Assembly: GCA_905181635.1 (NCBI GenBank)
Contig: CAJIYM010000006.1
Location: forward strand, 1-42,487
Direction of reading: 5' to 3'
Source: an uncultured Flavobacteriales bacterium
GTDB taxonomy: Bacteria > Bacteroidota > Bacteroidia > Flavobacteriales > BACL11
DNA: 42,487 nt
Positions 35,012 to 42,487 of this stretch are shown here, piece by piece. The notes beneath the pieces were generated by a model. The model did no database searches. It was not told where the DNA came from and saw only the letters and a program-made list of their open reading frames with translations. A program made the position numbers and the translations under genes. How positions within the stretch are numbered: the stretch's first letter is position 1; each line of letters begins with the position of its first letter.

Positions 35012-36100
35012 ATGGCAAAGAAGAAAATTATCTCTAAAAAATCAGAAGCTTTTTTAGAAAAATATTTAAATAATCCATCTCCAACAGGATTTGAGAGTGG
35101 AGGGCAAAAATTATGGTTGGAATACATTAGCCCTTATATTGATGAACATTTTGTAGATACTTACGGAACAGTAGTTGGGGTGATAAATCCTGAGGCGAAA
35201 TATAAAGTAGTTATTGAAGCTCATGCTGATGAAATTTCTTGGTTTGTGCATTACATAACTAAAGACGGATTTATTTATTTAAGAAGAAATGGAGGGTCTG
35301 ATCATCAGATTGCTCCTTCTAAAAGAGTTAATATCCATACTAAAAAAGGAATGGTTAAGGCTGTATTTGGTTGGCCAGCAATTCACACTAGGAGTGGAGC
35401 AACGGAAAAGTCTCCAAAGTTAGATAATATCTTTTTGGACTGTGGAGCTAAGGATAAGGATGAGGTTGAGGGATTAGGCATTCATGTAGGTTGTGTGGTT
35501 ACTTATGAGGATGAGTTCATGATTTTGAATAAAAACTTTTATGTCGGAAGAGCATTGGATAATCGTATAGGAGGTTTTATGATTGCTGAGGTGGCACGTT
35601 TGTTAAAAGAAAATAAAGTAAAATTACCGTTTGGTTTATACATTACTAACTCGGTACAAGAAGAAGTAGGTTTAAGAGGAGCACAAATGATTGTGGATAC
35701 GATAAGACCTGATGTTGCTATTGTAACGGATGTTTGTCATGATACAGGCACACCAATGATTGATAAAATAAAACAAGGAGATACAAAATGTGGAGCAGGT
35801 CCGGTATTGACTTATGGCCCTGCAGTCCAAAATAATTTATTGGAGTTAATTATTAATACTGCTGAAAAGAATAAAATTCCTTTCCAAAGAATGGCAGCTT
35901 CTCGTGCTACAGGTACGGATACGGATGCTTTTGCCTATTCAACGGGTGGAGTTGCTTCTTCTTTAATATCGCTTGCGTTAAGGTATATGCATACCACAGT
36001 TGAAACTGTACATAAGGATGATGTTGAAGATGTAATCCGATTGATTTATGAATCGTTACAAAAAATTAAAAATAATCATGATTTTAGATATTTGAAATAA
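35012..36100 (+). CDS. M42 family metallopeptidase (glutamyl aminopeptidase/endoglucanase-like)
   Basis: A cytosolic di-zinc aminopeptidase of 362 residues. Expected ligands and catalytic residues are visible: His71 and Asp73 (IEAHADEIS), Asp183 (RALDNRIGG), Glu217/Glu218 (VQEEVGLRG), Asp240 (VTDVCHD) and His327 (MHTTVETVH). No signal peptide is present. It lies 18 nt after dsbD and a strong terminator follows, so it is the last gene of the pabB-to-M42 transcript. Confidence 0.92.
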   Translation: MAKKKIISKKSEAFLEKYLNNPSPTGFESGGQKLWLEYISPYIDEHFVDTYGTVVGVINPEAKYKVVIEAHADEISWFVHYITKDGFIYLRRNGGSDHQIAPSKRVNIHTKKGMVKAVFGWPAIHTRSGATEKSPKLDNIFLDCGAKDKDEVEGLGIHVGCVVTYEDEFMILNKNFYVGRALDNRIGGFMIAEVARLLKENKVKLPFGLYITNSVQEEVGLRGAQMIVDTIRPDVAIVTDVCHDTGTPMIDKIKQGDTKCGAGPVLTYGPAVQNNLLELIINTAEKNKIPFQRMAASRATGTDTDAFAYSTGGVASSLISLALRYMHTTVETVHKDDVEDVIRLIYESLQKIKNNHDFRYLK

Positions 36101-36105
36101 AAATT

Positions 36106-36131
36106 AAGGAGCCAATTGGCTCCTTTTTTTT
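36106..36131 (+). terminator. Intrinsic terminator after the M42 peptidase
   Basis: AAGGAGCC (36106-36113) pairs with GGCTCCTT (36118-36125) around AATT, followed by a run of T to 36131. It closes the operon starting at pabB. Confidence 0.93.
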
Positions 36132-36134
36132 ACG

Positions 36135-36142
36135 TATATTTG
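36135..36142 (+). promoter_or_regulatory. -7 box of the SPFH gene
   Basis: TATATTTG matches TAnnTTTG and lies 34 nt before the ATG, directly after the preceding terminator. The -33 region overlaps the terminator and shows no clear TTTG. Confidence 0.5.
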
Positions 36143-36176
36143 AGTTAAAATTTAAAACAATTTAAAACAATAAAAA

Positions 36177-37100
36177 ATGGATACAAATATTATTTTCGGA
36201 AACATAATTTACATCATAATTGCCCTTTTCTTGCTAAAAGGAACTTTTTATATGGTAAAGCAGCAAACAGCAGTTGTTATTGAGCGTTTAGGTAAGTTTC
36301 ATAAAATATCTGGGGCAGGACTGCAGTTTAAAATTCCCTTAATTGACAGTATTGCAGGCGATATTAATTTGAGAGTTAGAGAATTGCCTGTTGAGGTGGA
36401 AACCAAAACTAAGGATGATGTATTCGTTAAGATTATTGTCTCTGTTCAATTTTTTGTTGTTGATTCTATTGATGGTATAGAAAATTCTTTTTATAAGTTA
36501 AATAATCCTGAACGTCAAATTCAATCTTATGTATTTGATTCTATTCGTTCTGAAGTGCCAAAAATGGAATTGGATGCAGTATTTGCCGAAAAGGATAAAA
36601 TTGCAATAGCAGTTAAAAATGAGCTTTCGGAAACTATGCAACAATTTGGTTTCGACTTTATAAAAGCTTTGGTTACTGATATTGACCCTGATGCAAAGGT
36701 TAAACATGCAATGAATGAAATTAATGCAGCTAAGCGAATGAAAGAAGCTGCTAAAGAAGAGGCTGCTGCAGCAAAAATTAGAGTGATTGCAGCTGCAGAG
36801 GCGGATGCTGAAAGTAAGCGTTTGGCTGGGGAAGGTATAGCCTTACAGCGAATTGCTATTGCTAACGGATTGAAAGAATCAGTCGCTGAGGTTAAGTTAG
36901 CTATGGAGGACCATGTTACTAGTCAGGATGTTATGAATATGCTATTTATGACTCAACATTATGAAACGGTTGCTAAGCTTTCTGAAAATAATACAAGTAC
37001 TATATTTATGCCTTACTCTCCTGATAATGTTGGCGACTTGCAAATGCAAATTCAAAGTAGTTTGTTGGCAGTGGATGCAATGAAAAAGCCTAAGAAATAG
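36177..37100 (+). CDS. SPFH/band-7 domain membrane protein (stomatin/prohibitin-like)
   Basis: 307 residues: a single N-terminal transmembrane helix (about 8-25), an SPFH domain starting KQQTAVVIERLGKFHKISGAG (28 on) with NLRVRELPVEVETKTKDDVFV, and a C-terminal Ala/Glu coiled coil (KEEAAAAKIRVIAAAEADAE, about 195-220). Such proteins form large membrane assemblies and often work with membrane proteases, but no NfeD-like or protease partner is adjacent. It has its own promoter and appears monocistronic. Confidence 0.9.
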   Translation: MDTNIIFGNIIYIIIALFLLKGTFYMVKQQTAVVIERLGKFHKISGAGLQFKIPLIDSIAGDINLRVRELPVEVETKTKDDVFVKIIVSVQFFVVDSIDGIENSFYKLNNPERQIQSYVFDSIRSEVPKMELDAVFAEKDKIAIAVKNELSETMQQFGFDFIKALVTDIDPDAKVKHAMNEINAAKRMKEAAKEEAAAAKIRVIAAAEADAESKRLAGEGIALQRIAIANGLKESVAEVKLAMEDHVTSQDVMNMLFMTQHYETVAKLSENNTSTIFMPYSPDNVGDLQMQIQSSLLAVDAMKKPKK

Positions 37101-37139
37101 AAACTAATTATTGAATAATTAAGCCTTATAACATTACTA

Positions 37140-37217
37140 TTCTGTTGTGCTTTTACCATTAAAGCACAACAGAACTTAGTACTTAATAGGATTTTTGAGT
37201 TGAATAATGCAACTCAA
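37140..37217. other. Two perfect hairpins between convergent genes
   Basis: First: 37140-37153 pairs with 37161-37174 (14 bp, loop TACCATT). Second: TTGAGTTG (37195-37202) pairs with CAACTCAA (37210-37217), loop AATAATG. They lie between the SPFH gene and the M1 peptidase. Neither has a U-run, so they may be bidirectional terminators without a U tract or RNA 3'-end stabilisers. Confidence 0.55.
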
Positions 37218-37245
37218 TATTGGACTGGTTTCAATTGTAGGTTAC

Positions 37246-39171
37246 TTACTTTTTAATTTTTATAAGACTCTGAACCTTTTCTTTTCTAACACTAGCAAAA
37301 AAACCAGTTATATATTTTTTTTCTAGAATTTCAAGTCTTAAGTCGTATTTATCCCAGTTCCATTTTGTTGGAATTATTAGATAATCGTTTAGTAATTCTA
37401 CGTCAGCAATCGACCCTTTTGGGTGTAGATTTATTGAAAATATTTCTGAGGCTTTATGTTTTAAAAAGATGCTGTAAGTTGGGTTTGTCCATGCCCAGTC
37501 GTCAAGTTGGGTTGTTGTAGCTTCAATTTCCTTTTCGCCACGCATTAAAACTGTAGGTATGTAATACATTAGATGGTCCCCATTAGTTAAAACGACTTCT
37601 ATTTCAATAGGCATTGGCATTTCACCTTTATTAAGAAGTATTATACTTCCATTTTTAGTTGAAGAAAACTCAGAAATAGCATAATCGATGGTTTTGGTAG
37701 TATTTACAAAATAATCAAAATACCAATCGAGTTCAATTCCACTTTCTCTCTCAAAAATTCTTTTAAAATTGCTTGCAGTAGGGTGTTTGAAGCTCCATTC
37801 TTTAAAGTATCGCAATAGAGATCTATCTACTATGTCCTGTCCTACAATGTGGCTTAATTGGTCAATTATTACGACCCCTTTAGAATAAGAAGCTGTACCG
37901 TAAGCCCAATTTGTGTTAAAGTGATCGGCATGAGTACACAATGGCTCTTCGTACTTACTTTTGGCTATTCTTTTATATCCCTTGTAAGAGCTTTCATGAG
38001 TATCAGGCCAATCTTCAGGAAATAATTGTTGCTCTATCCTGTTTGAAGCATATGAGGTAAACCCTTCATCCATCCACGCAAAAAGACTTTCGTTTGAAGC
38101 TAACATCCCTTGATACCAACTGTGCATAGCTTCATGAACACAAACGCCAACCAAACTTTTTAGATTTCTGTGTCCTGTAATTAATGTTGCCATAGGGTAC
38201 TCCATTCCTCCATCTCCACCTTGTATGATAGAGTAATGAGGATAAGGATACTTACCAAAATTTTTATCTGCATAAGCAAACGTTTCAATCATATAAGGAC
38301 CTAAATTCTCCCATTCCTTTGTTTTTTCTCCTTTTAAATAGAAGAGATGAAAGTCAGGTCCATTGTCGTTTACTACAATATCGTGTGTGTATTCTGGGTC
38401 TGCAGCCCAAACGAAATCATGTACTTTATCTGCTTTAAATTTCCATGTAAGTCTATTTAAAGTAGTATCTACAGCAGTATTTGAATACCCATGTCCTATT
38501 TCTTCTGCATTTTGTAAAACTCCAGTTGCTGCTATGGTATAGCTTGCATCCATATTGATGTTCACTTCAAAAGACCCCCAAATGCCATAAAATTCACGAC
38601 CAACATATGGGTTAGTATGCCACCCATCTGTATCGTATTCACACATTTTAGGATACCATTGCGACATAGAATAGTCAATACCTTCTTTATTCATTCTTCC
38701 AGAACGACGGATTTGTACAGGTACTTGAGCTTTAAATTCCATGCTAAAAACAGCAGTGTCTCCAGGAAGAATTTGATTTTCTAAAAACACCTCTAAAATA
38801 GTTCTATCGTGTACAAATTTTAGAGACACATCATTGTGTTTTAAAGAGATGATTTGCTGTCTTCCTACCTCATTATCTTTTAGCTTAGAAATTCTATCAC
38901 CTACACGTTTATCAGCATCTAGTATTGTTCTGGAGCGTATATCCATCATGCTCCCCGGTTGAAAAGCATTGAAGTATAAATGATAAAATACCTTCTTTAA
39001 AGTGTCTGGTGAGTGGTTTATGAAAGTCAATTCTTGATTTCCATCAAAACGATGATTCTCAGAATCAAAATTTATATCCATTTGGTAATGAGCTTCTTGT
39101 TGCCAATAAGATTGACAGTATCCACTTATGGAAATAGATAAAAATAGAAGTATTGAAACAAAACTTTTCAT
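37246..39171 (-). CDS. M1 family metallopeptidase (aminopeptidase N-like), exported
   Basis: 641 residues beginning with a signal peptide (MKSFVSILLFLSISISGYCQ). The gluzincin motif HEAMH has its third ligand 18 residues on: His346, Glu347, His350 and Glu369 (WMDEGFTSY). The exopeptidase motif region reads GGDGGMEYPMATL instead of the classical GAMEN. The C-terminal part after ~520 is beta-rich and replaces the long helical ARM domain, so it is a short M1-like form common in Bacteroidetes. It is probably periplasmic or outer membrane-associated. No T9SS sorting domain was seen. Confidence 0.9.
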   Translation of the reverse strand: MKSFVSILLFLSISISGYCQSYWQQEAHYQMDINFDSENHRFDGNQELTFINHSPDTLKKVFYHLYFNAFQPGSMMDIRSRTILDADKRVGDRISKLKDNEVGRQQIISLKHNDVSLKFVHDRTILEVFLENQILPGDTAVFSMEFKAQVPVQIRRSGRMNKEGIDYSMSQWYPKMCEYDTDGWHTNPYVGREFYGIWGSFEVNINMDASYTIAATGVLQNAEEIGHGYSNTAVDTTLNRLTWKFKADKVHDFVWAADPEYTHDIVVNDNGPDFHLFYLKGEKTKEWENLGPYMIETFAYADKNFGKYPYPHYSIIQGGDGGMEYPMATLITGHRNLKSLVGVCVHEAMHSWYQGMLASNESLFAWMDEGFTSYASNRIEQQLFPEDWPDTHESSYKGYKRIAKSKYEEPLCTHADHFNTNWAYGTASYSKGVVIIDQLSHIVGQDIVDRSLLRYFKEWSFKHPTASNFKRIFERESGIELDWYFDYFVNTTKTIDYAISEFSSTKNGSIILLNKGEMPMPIEIEVVLTNGDHLMYYIPTVLMRGEKEIEATTTQLDDWAWTNPTYSIFLKHKASEIFSINLHPKGSIADVELLNDYLIIPTKWNWDKYDLRLEILEKKYITGFFASVRKEKVQSLIKIKK

Positions 39172-39339
39172 TTGAATAGATTTTAATTAATTTGGAAGTA
39201 AATCTACAAACTATATTTTGCTTCTAGGTATATGTCTGAACAAAGAAAAATATTGCGTATTTTTAAGCTTATTAGCTCGTTATCATTAACACTAAAATAC
39301 TAGTTGTGATTCTGAAAATTAATTTATTATTAATATCCA

Positions 39340-40377
39340 TTAGTTGTATCCATTTTCTTTTAATCGATATCTTAGGTTGTTTCTAATGTTTATCCAATAT
39401 AAATTATAATCTGCTATATGGTAATTTTTCATTTTGTAAAAACGAGCAAAGGGAATCTTTATGGGTTTAATCCAAATCACTCCATTTTTCGTATATGCTT
39501 CTATTGAATTTGGATAATATATTTTATGATTCTTAAAAAGAATACCTAGATGTTCTTCCTTTTTTGAAAGTAAATTATCAGTTTGCCAACTAATAGGATT
39601 TACACATGAAATACTGTCAGAAACTTCCCAGTCTTTTGGGAAATACCCTTCTGCTAATGTTCGCCAAGATAGAAAGCAATTTAATTGATTAGGCGAGCTG
39701 CAGGGGGGTAAGTCTTTATGGAACTGTTTGATTGGCATTCCTGGTAGGTAACTAATAAGTAGTCTATTTCTCATACTGTCATTTTCAAGAATTATTTCTT
39801 TCAATAATCTTTCTGTATGATTAGTGCCTTGACTATGTCCAGCAATTATAAATTTATTTCCCTTATTAAATTTTTCCCAATAATACATAAATGAATTTTT
39901 CACATCTAAATAGGCAACTTCAAAGGCCTGTAATCCATTTTCTAAATCGTAATAAGATTGAATATGCATCTGCCTATAATGTGGAGCATAAATATTTGCA
40001 ATGCCTAAGTAAACACTTGCTTGATTGTTTATAGCTGCATCTCCAATCTCCTTATTTAGCTTCTTGTCGTTTATGTCTGCATTCCATGTATTACCTTTAA
40101 AATAAAGAGTAGGATGCACAAAAAACACATCTATTATAGGTTCAGATTTGTATGTAGAATCTATATAATTTTTTGGAAGACTTGCGTAATGATTTTCTTT
40201 TTCAGGATGCTCTACCCAATATTTCAGATCAGCATAGTTTGGTGTATCTTCTGATAAATTTATATCAAAATTATGCTCTGGAGTACCCTGCTTTTCAGGA
40301 ATAAGTCTATAAGTTTTACAGGCAGTAATATTTATGAGTAAGAAGACAAAAAGCAGATTTCTAATTAAGTATCTCAT
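39340..40377 (-). CDS. DUF3089 lipoprotein, alpha/beta-hydrolase-like
   Basis: 345 residues with a lipoprotein signal peptide ending in the lipobox ITAC (Cys20). The body matches the DUF3089 pattern: PIIDVFFVHPTLYF (80-93), IANIYAPHYRQMH (126-138) and the nucleophile elbow GHSQG (180-184, Ser182), which suggests a serine esterase or lipase fold. The substrate is unknown. It is encoded 12 nt downstream of secA on the same strand, probably co-transcribed. The 168 nt between it and the M1 peptidase gene contain nothing I can name. Confidence 0.85.
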   Translation of the reverse strand: MRYLIRNLLFVFLLINITACKTYRLIPEKQGTPEHNFDINLSEDTPNYADLKYWVEHPEKENHYASLPKNYIDSTYKSEPIIDVFFVHPTLYFKGNTWNADINDKKLNKEIGDAAINNQASVYLGIANIYAPHYRQMHIQSYYDLENGLQAFEVAYLDVKNSFMYYWEKFNKGNKFIIAGHSQGTNHTERLLKEIILENDSMRNRLLISYLPGMPIKQFHKDLPPCSSPNQLNCFLSWRTLAEGYFPKDWEVSDSISCVNPISWQTDNLLSKKEEHLGILFKNHKIYYPNSIEAYTKNGVIWIKPIKIPFARFYKMKNYHIADYNLYWINIRNNLRYRLKENGYN

Positions 40378-40389
40378 CTTTCTTACTTT

Positions 40390-42487
40390 TTATTTCCCAT
40401 GACATTTCTTAAATTTCTTCCCACTTCCACATGGGCAGGGAGCATTACGCTCTACTTTTTCTTCAGCTCTTATCGGTTGTGCTTTTGGCTTTGGTTTTCC
40501 TGCTTGCTGAGGTGTATTGCCAGAATTTTCTGGTCGACTTGTTTGATGATTTTCAGCCCTGTGCCTATCTTCTTGCACCGCTGATTGTGTAGGTAAGCCA
40601 GCCTTAATTAAGAAAGAAACAATATCTTTATTTACTTTGTTAATTAATGCTTTAAACAAATTGAAAGATTCAAATTTGTAAATTAAAAGTGGATCTTTCT
40701 GCTCATAACTTGCAGTTTGTACCGCTTGTTTCAAATCATCCATTTCACGTAAATGTTCTTTCCAAATATCGTCAATAATTGCAAGTGTCACACTTTTTTC
40801 AATAGCTTCTGCAATGTTTCCCCCTTCCGAATCGTGAGCCTCTTTAAGATTAGTTACAACTTGTAAAGTTTTTAACCCATCGGTAAACGGAATAACAATA
40901 TTTTCATAGGTTGCTGATTGATTCTCGAAAACATCCTTAATAACTGGATAGGCCTGGCTTGCTATAGCTGATGATTTTGCTTGGTAGCTTTTATAGCAGT
41001 TTTCATATACTTTCTCTGTTAAAACTTCTATTGAGTTATCCTTAAACTCTTCTTCACTTACAGGAGATTCTGTAGCTAACAACCGAATCAATTCCAGTTT
41101 AAAGTTTTCATATTCTTTATTTGCTTGTAATTCCTCCACTATGTTTTCGCAAGTGTCATATATCATATTTGCAACATCTAATGACAAACGATCACCATGC
41201 AAGGCATGTTTTCTCTTTTTGTAAATCACTTCCCTTTGTTGGTTCATTACATCATCATATTCTAGCAATCTTTTTCTAACTCCAAAATTGTTTTCTTCTA
41301 CTTTCTTTTGGGCACGCTCTATTGACTTACTTACCATAGAATGTTGAATAACTTCTCCTTCTTCAAGTCCCATTCTGTCCATTAGTTTGGCAATTCTTTC
41401 TGAACCAAACAGTCGCATTAATTTATCTTCAAGCGAAACATAAAATTGAGATGAACCAGGATCTCCTTGTCTTCCTGCACGTCCTCTTAATTGCCTGTCT
41501 ACCCTTCTTGAGTCATGTCTTTCAGTTCCAATTATTGCTAATCCTCCAGCTTTTTTTACTTCTGCTGTAAGCTTAATGTCTGTCCCTCTTCCTGCCATAT
41601 TGGTTGCGATAGTTACTCCTCCAGCTATACCTGCTTCAGCTACAATATCTGCTTCTCTTTGGTGCATCTTTGCATTTAGGACATTATGTTTTACACCTCT
41701 TTTCCTAAGGATAGTACTTAGTAATTCTGAAATTTCAACTGATGTTGTTCCAACTAATATAGGCCTTCCTAGGTCAGTTAGTTTTACGATATCTTCAATT
41801 ACAGCATTGTATTTTTCTCGGTTTGTTTTAAATACCAAATCATCTTTATCATCCCTTTGTAAAGGACGATTTGTTGGAATTGCAACTACATCTAGTTTAT
41901 ATATCTCCCAGAATTCCCCTGCTTCAGTTTCTGCTGTACCTGTCATTCCAGCAATCTTGTTGTACATCCTGAAATAATTCTGTAAAGTGACAGTTGCATA
42001 AGTTTGAGTAGCTGCTTCAATCTTTACATTCTCTTTAGCCTCAATAGCCTGGTGTAATCCATCAGAATATCTCCTTCCATCCATGATACGACCCGTCTGT
42101 TCATCAACAATTTTTACCTTGTTATCCATCACTACATATTCTATATCTTTTTCAAAAAGAGTATAGGCCTTTAGGAGTTGGTTAATGGTATGTATGCGTT
42201 CGCTTTTAATCCCAAAGTCGCGTAATAATATATCTTTTTCGCTTGCTTTATTATTATCACTTTTTTCAGATTTTTCAATAATAGCAATTTCAGCCCCAAC
42301 ATCAGGGAGTATAAAAAAGTCCTTGTCTTCAGTGGAACTTGTCATCAATTCCAACCCTTTTTCAGTCAATTCTATGGAATTTGATTTCTCATCTATCACA
42401 AAATAAAGTTCTTCATCTACTAGATGCATTTCCTTATTTTGGTCTTGCATGTAGTAGTTTTCCGTCTTCTGTAATTGGATTTTCACA
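40390..42487 (-). CDS. secA: Preprotein translocase ATPase SecA, C-terminal part (5' end outside the window)
   Basis: The motor of the Sec pathway, which drives export across the inner membrane. 699 codons are present; the N-terminal nucleotide-binding domain lies beyond the window edge. Visible are part of the preprotein crosslinking region, [20 protein letters not shown], the NBD2 motifs [12 protein letters not shown] and [15 protein letters not shown], the helical scaffold/wing, and the zinc-binding tail [18 protein letters not shown] at the very end. The GTG near 42486 is an internal Val codon, not a start. The Cys-X-Cys-X8-Cys-His zinc tail binds SecB or ribosomes in other bacteria. Confidence 0.96.
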   Translation of the reverse strand, partial: VKIQLQKTENYYMQDQNKEMHLVDEELYFVIDEKSNSIELTEKGLELMTSSTEDKDFFILPDVGAEIAIIEKSEKSDNNKASEKDILLRDFGIKSERIHTINQLLKAYTLFEKDIEYVVMDNKVKIVDEQTGRIMDGRRYSDGLHQAIEAKENVKIEAATQTYATVTLQNYFRMYNKIAGMTGTAETEAGEFWEIYKLDVVAIPTNRPLQRDDKDDLVFKTNREKYNAVIEDIVKLTDLGRPILVGTTSVEISELLSTILRKRGVKHNVLNAKMHQREADIVAEAGIAGGVTIATNMAGRGTDIKLTAEVKKAGGLAIIGTERHDSRRVDRQLRGRAGRQGDPGSSQFYVSLEDKLMRLFGSERIAKLMDRMGLEEGEVIQHSMVSKSIERAQKKVEENNFGVRKRLLEYDDVMNQQREVIYKKRKHALHGDRLSLDVANMIYDTCENIVEELQANKEYENFKLELIRLLATESPVSEEEFKDNSIEVLTEKVYENCYKSYQAKSSAIASQAYPVIKDVFENQSATYENIVIPFTDGLKTLQVVTNLKEAHDSEGGNIAEAIEKSVTLAIIDDIWKEHLREMDDLKQAVQTASYEQKDPLLIYKFESFNLFKALINKVNKDIVSFLIKAGLPTQSAVQEDRHRAENHQTSRPENSGNTPQQAGKPKPKAQPIRAEEKVERNAPCPCGSGKKFKKCHGK

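Noticed and set aside
41576..42406. Plus-strand open frames opposite secA
   Set aside because: They are shadows of strongly conserved SecA coding sequence on the minus strand.

Overview
The window is AT-rich chromosomal DNA of a member of the Bacteroidetes (Bacteroidota), most likely the order Flavobacteriales. Four things support this. Promoter -7 boxes of the TAnnTTTG type precede many genes. There are substrates of the type IX secretion system (T9SS) with both kinds of C-terminal sorting domain, plus a PorP/SprF-family partner. Clade-typical families occur (DUF2723, DUF3089, a SecA with a zinc tail). Shine-Dalgarno sequences are weak. I cannot name a genus.

Layout. 98-2264: prs-rplY-pth. 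2322-2392: tRNA-Cys and its terminator. 2457-4910: a small T9SS substrate with a gliding-type C-terminus, a PorP/SprF-like outer membrane protein and methylmalonyl-CoA epimerase, convergent with a HAD hydrolase (4879-5499). 5558-5631: a CAU-anticodon tRNA. 5910-8580: tight operon DUF4197, DUF1844, a membrane-anchored coiled-coil protein and exonuclease III, followed by a methyltransferase (8615-9391). 9381-13093, minus strand: a DUF2723 membrane glycosyltransferase-like protein and a polysaccharide deacetylase. 13236-13308: tRNA-Gln. 13777-25073: a giant repeat adhesin locus. 25173-29504: rimP-nusA-infB. 29509-29919, minus: a SPOR protein. 29969-36100: pabB-tilS-small membrane protein-dsbD-M42 peptidase, ending in a strong terminator. 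36177-37100: an SPFH/band-7 protein. 37246-42487, minus: M1-like metallopeptidase, DUF3089 lipoprotein and the 3' part of secA, which runs off the window.

The striking object is the adhesin locus. It reads as two open frames: 13777-16635, with the signal peptide, and 16668-25073, with the T9SS sorting domain. Between them, 16450-16592 is an exact ordered subsequence of the expected repeat sequence with 37 bases missing and no substitutions. Restoring those bases joins the frames into one predicted protein of 3,777 residues. It carries three different tandem arrays: 5 x 173 aa, about 31 x 26 aa, and 4.75 x 347 aa. The repeats appear identical at the nucleotide level except for two changes in the last 347-aa copy. 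From residue 8 to about residue 2027 the restored protein has no Lys, Arg or His, so it looks like a very acidic, Cys-rich surface stalk that trypsin could not cut. The break looks technical rather than biological.

Smaller regulatory points: an intrinsic terminator lies between a promoter and the rimP start codon; a 15-bp perfect hairpin sits inside pth; and a divergent SPOR/pabB pair has -7 boxes only 4 nt from each start codon, suggesting leaderless mRNAs.
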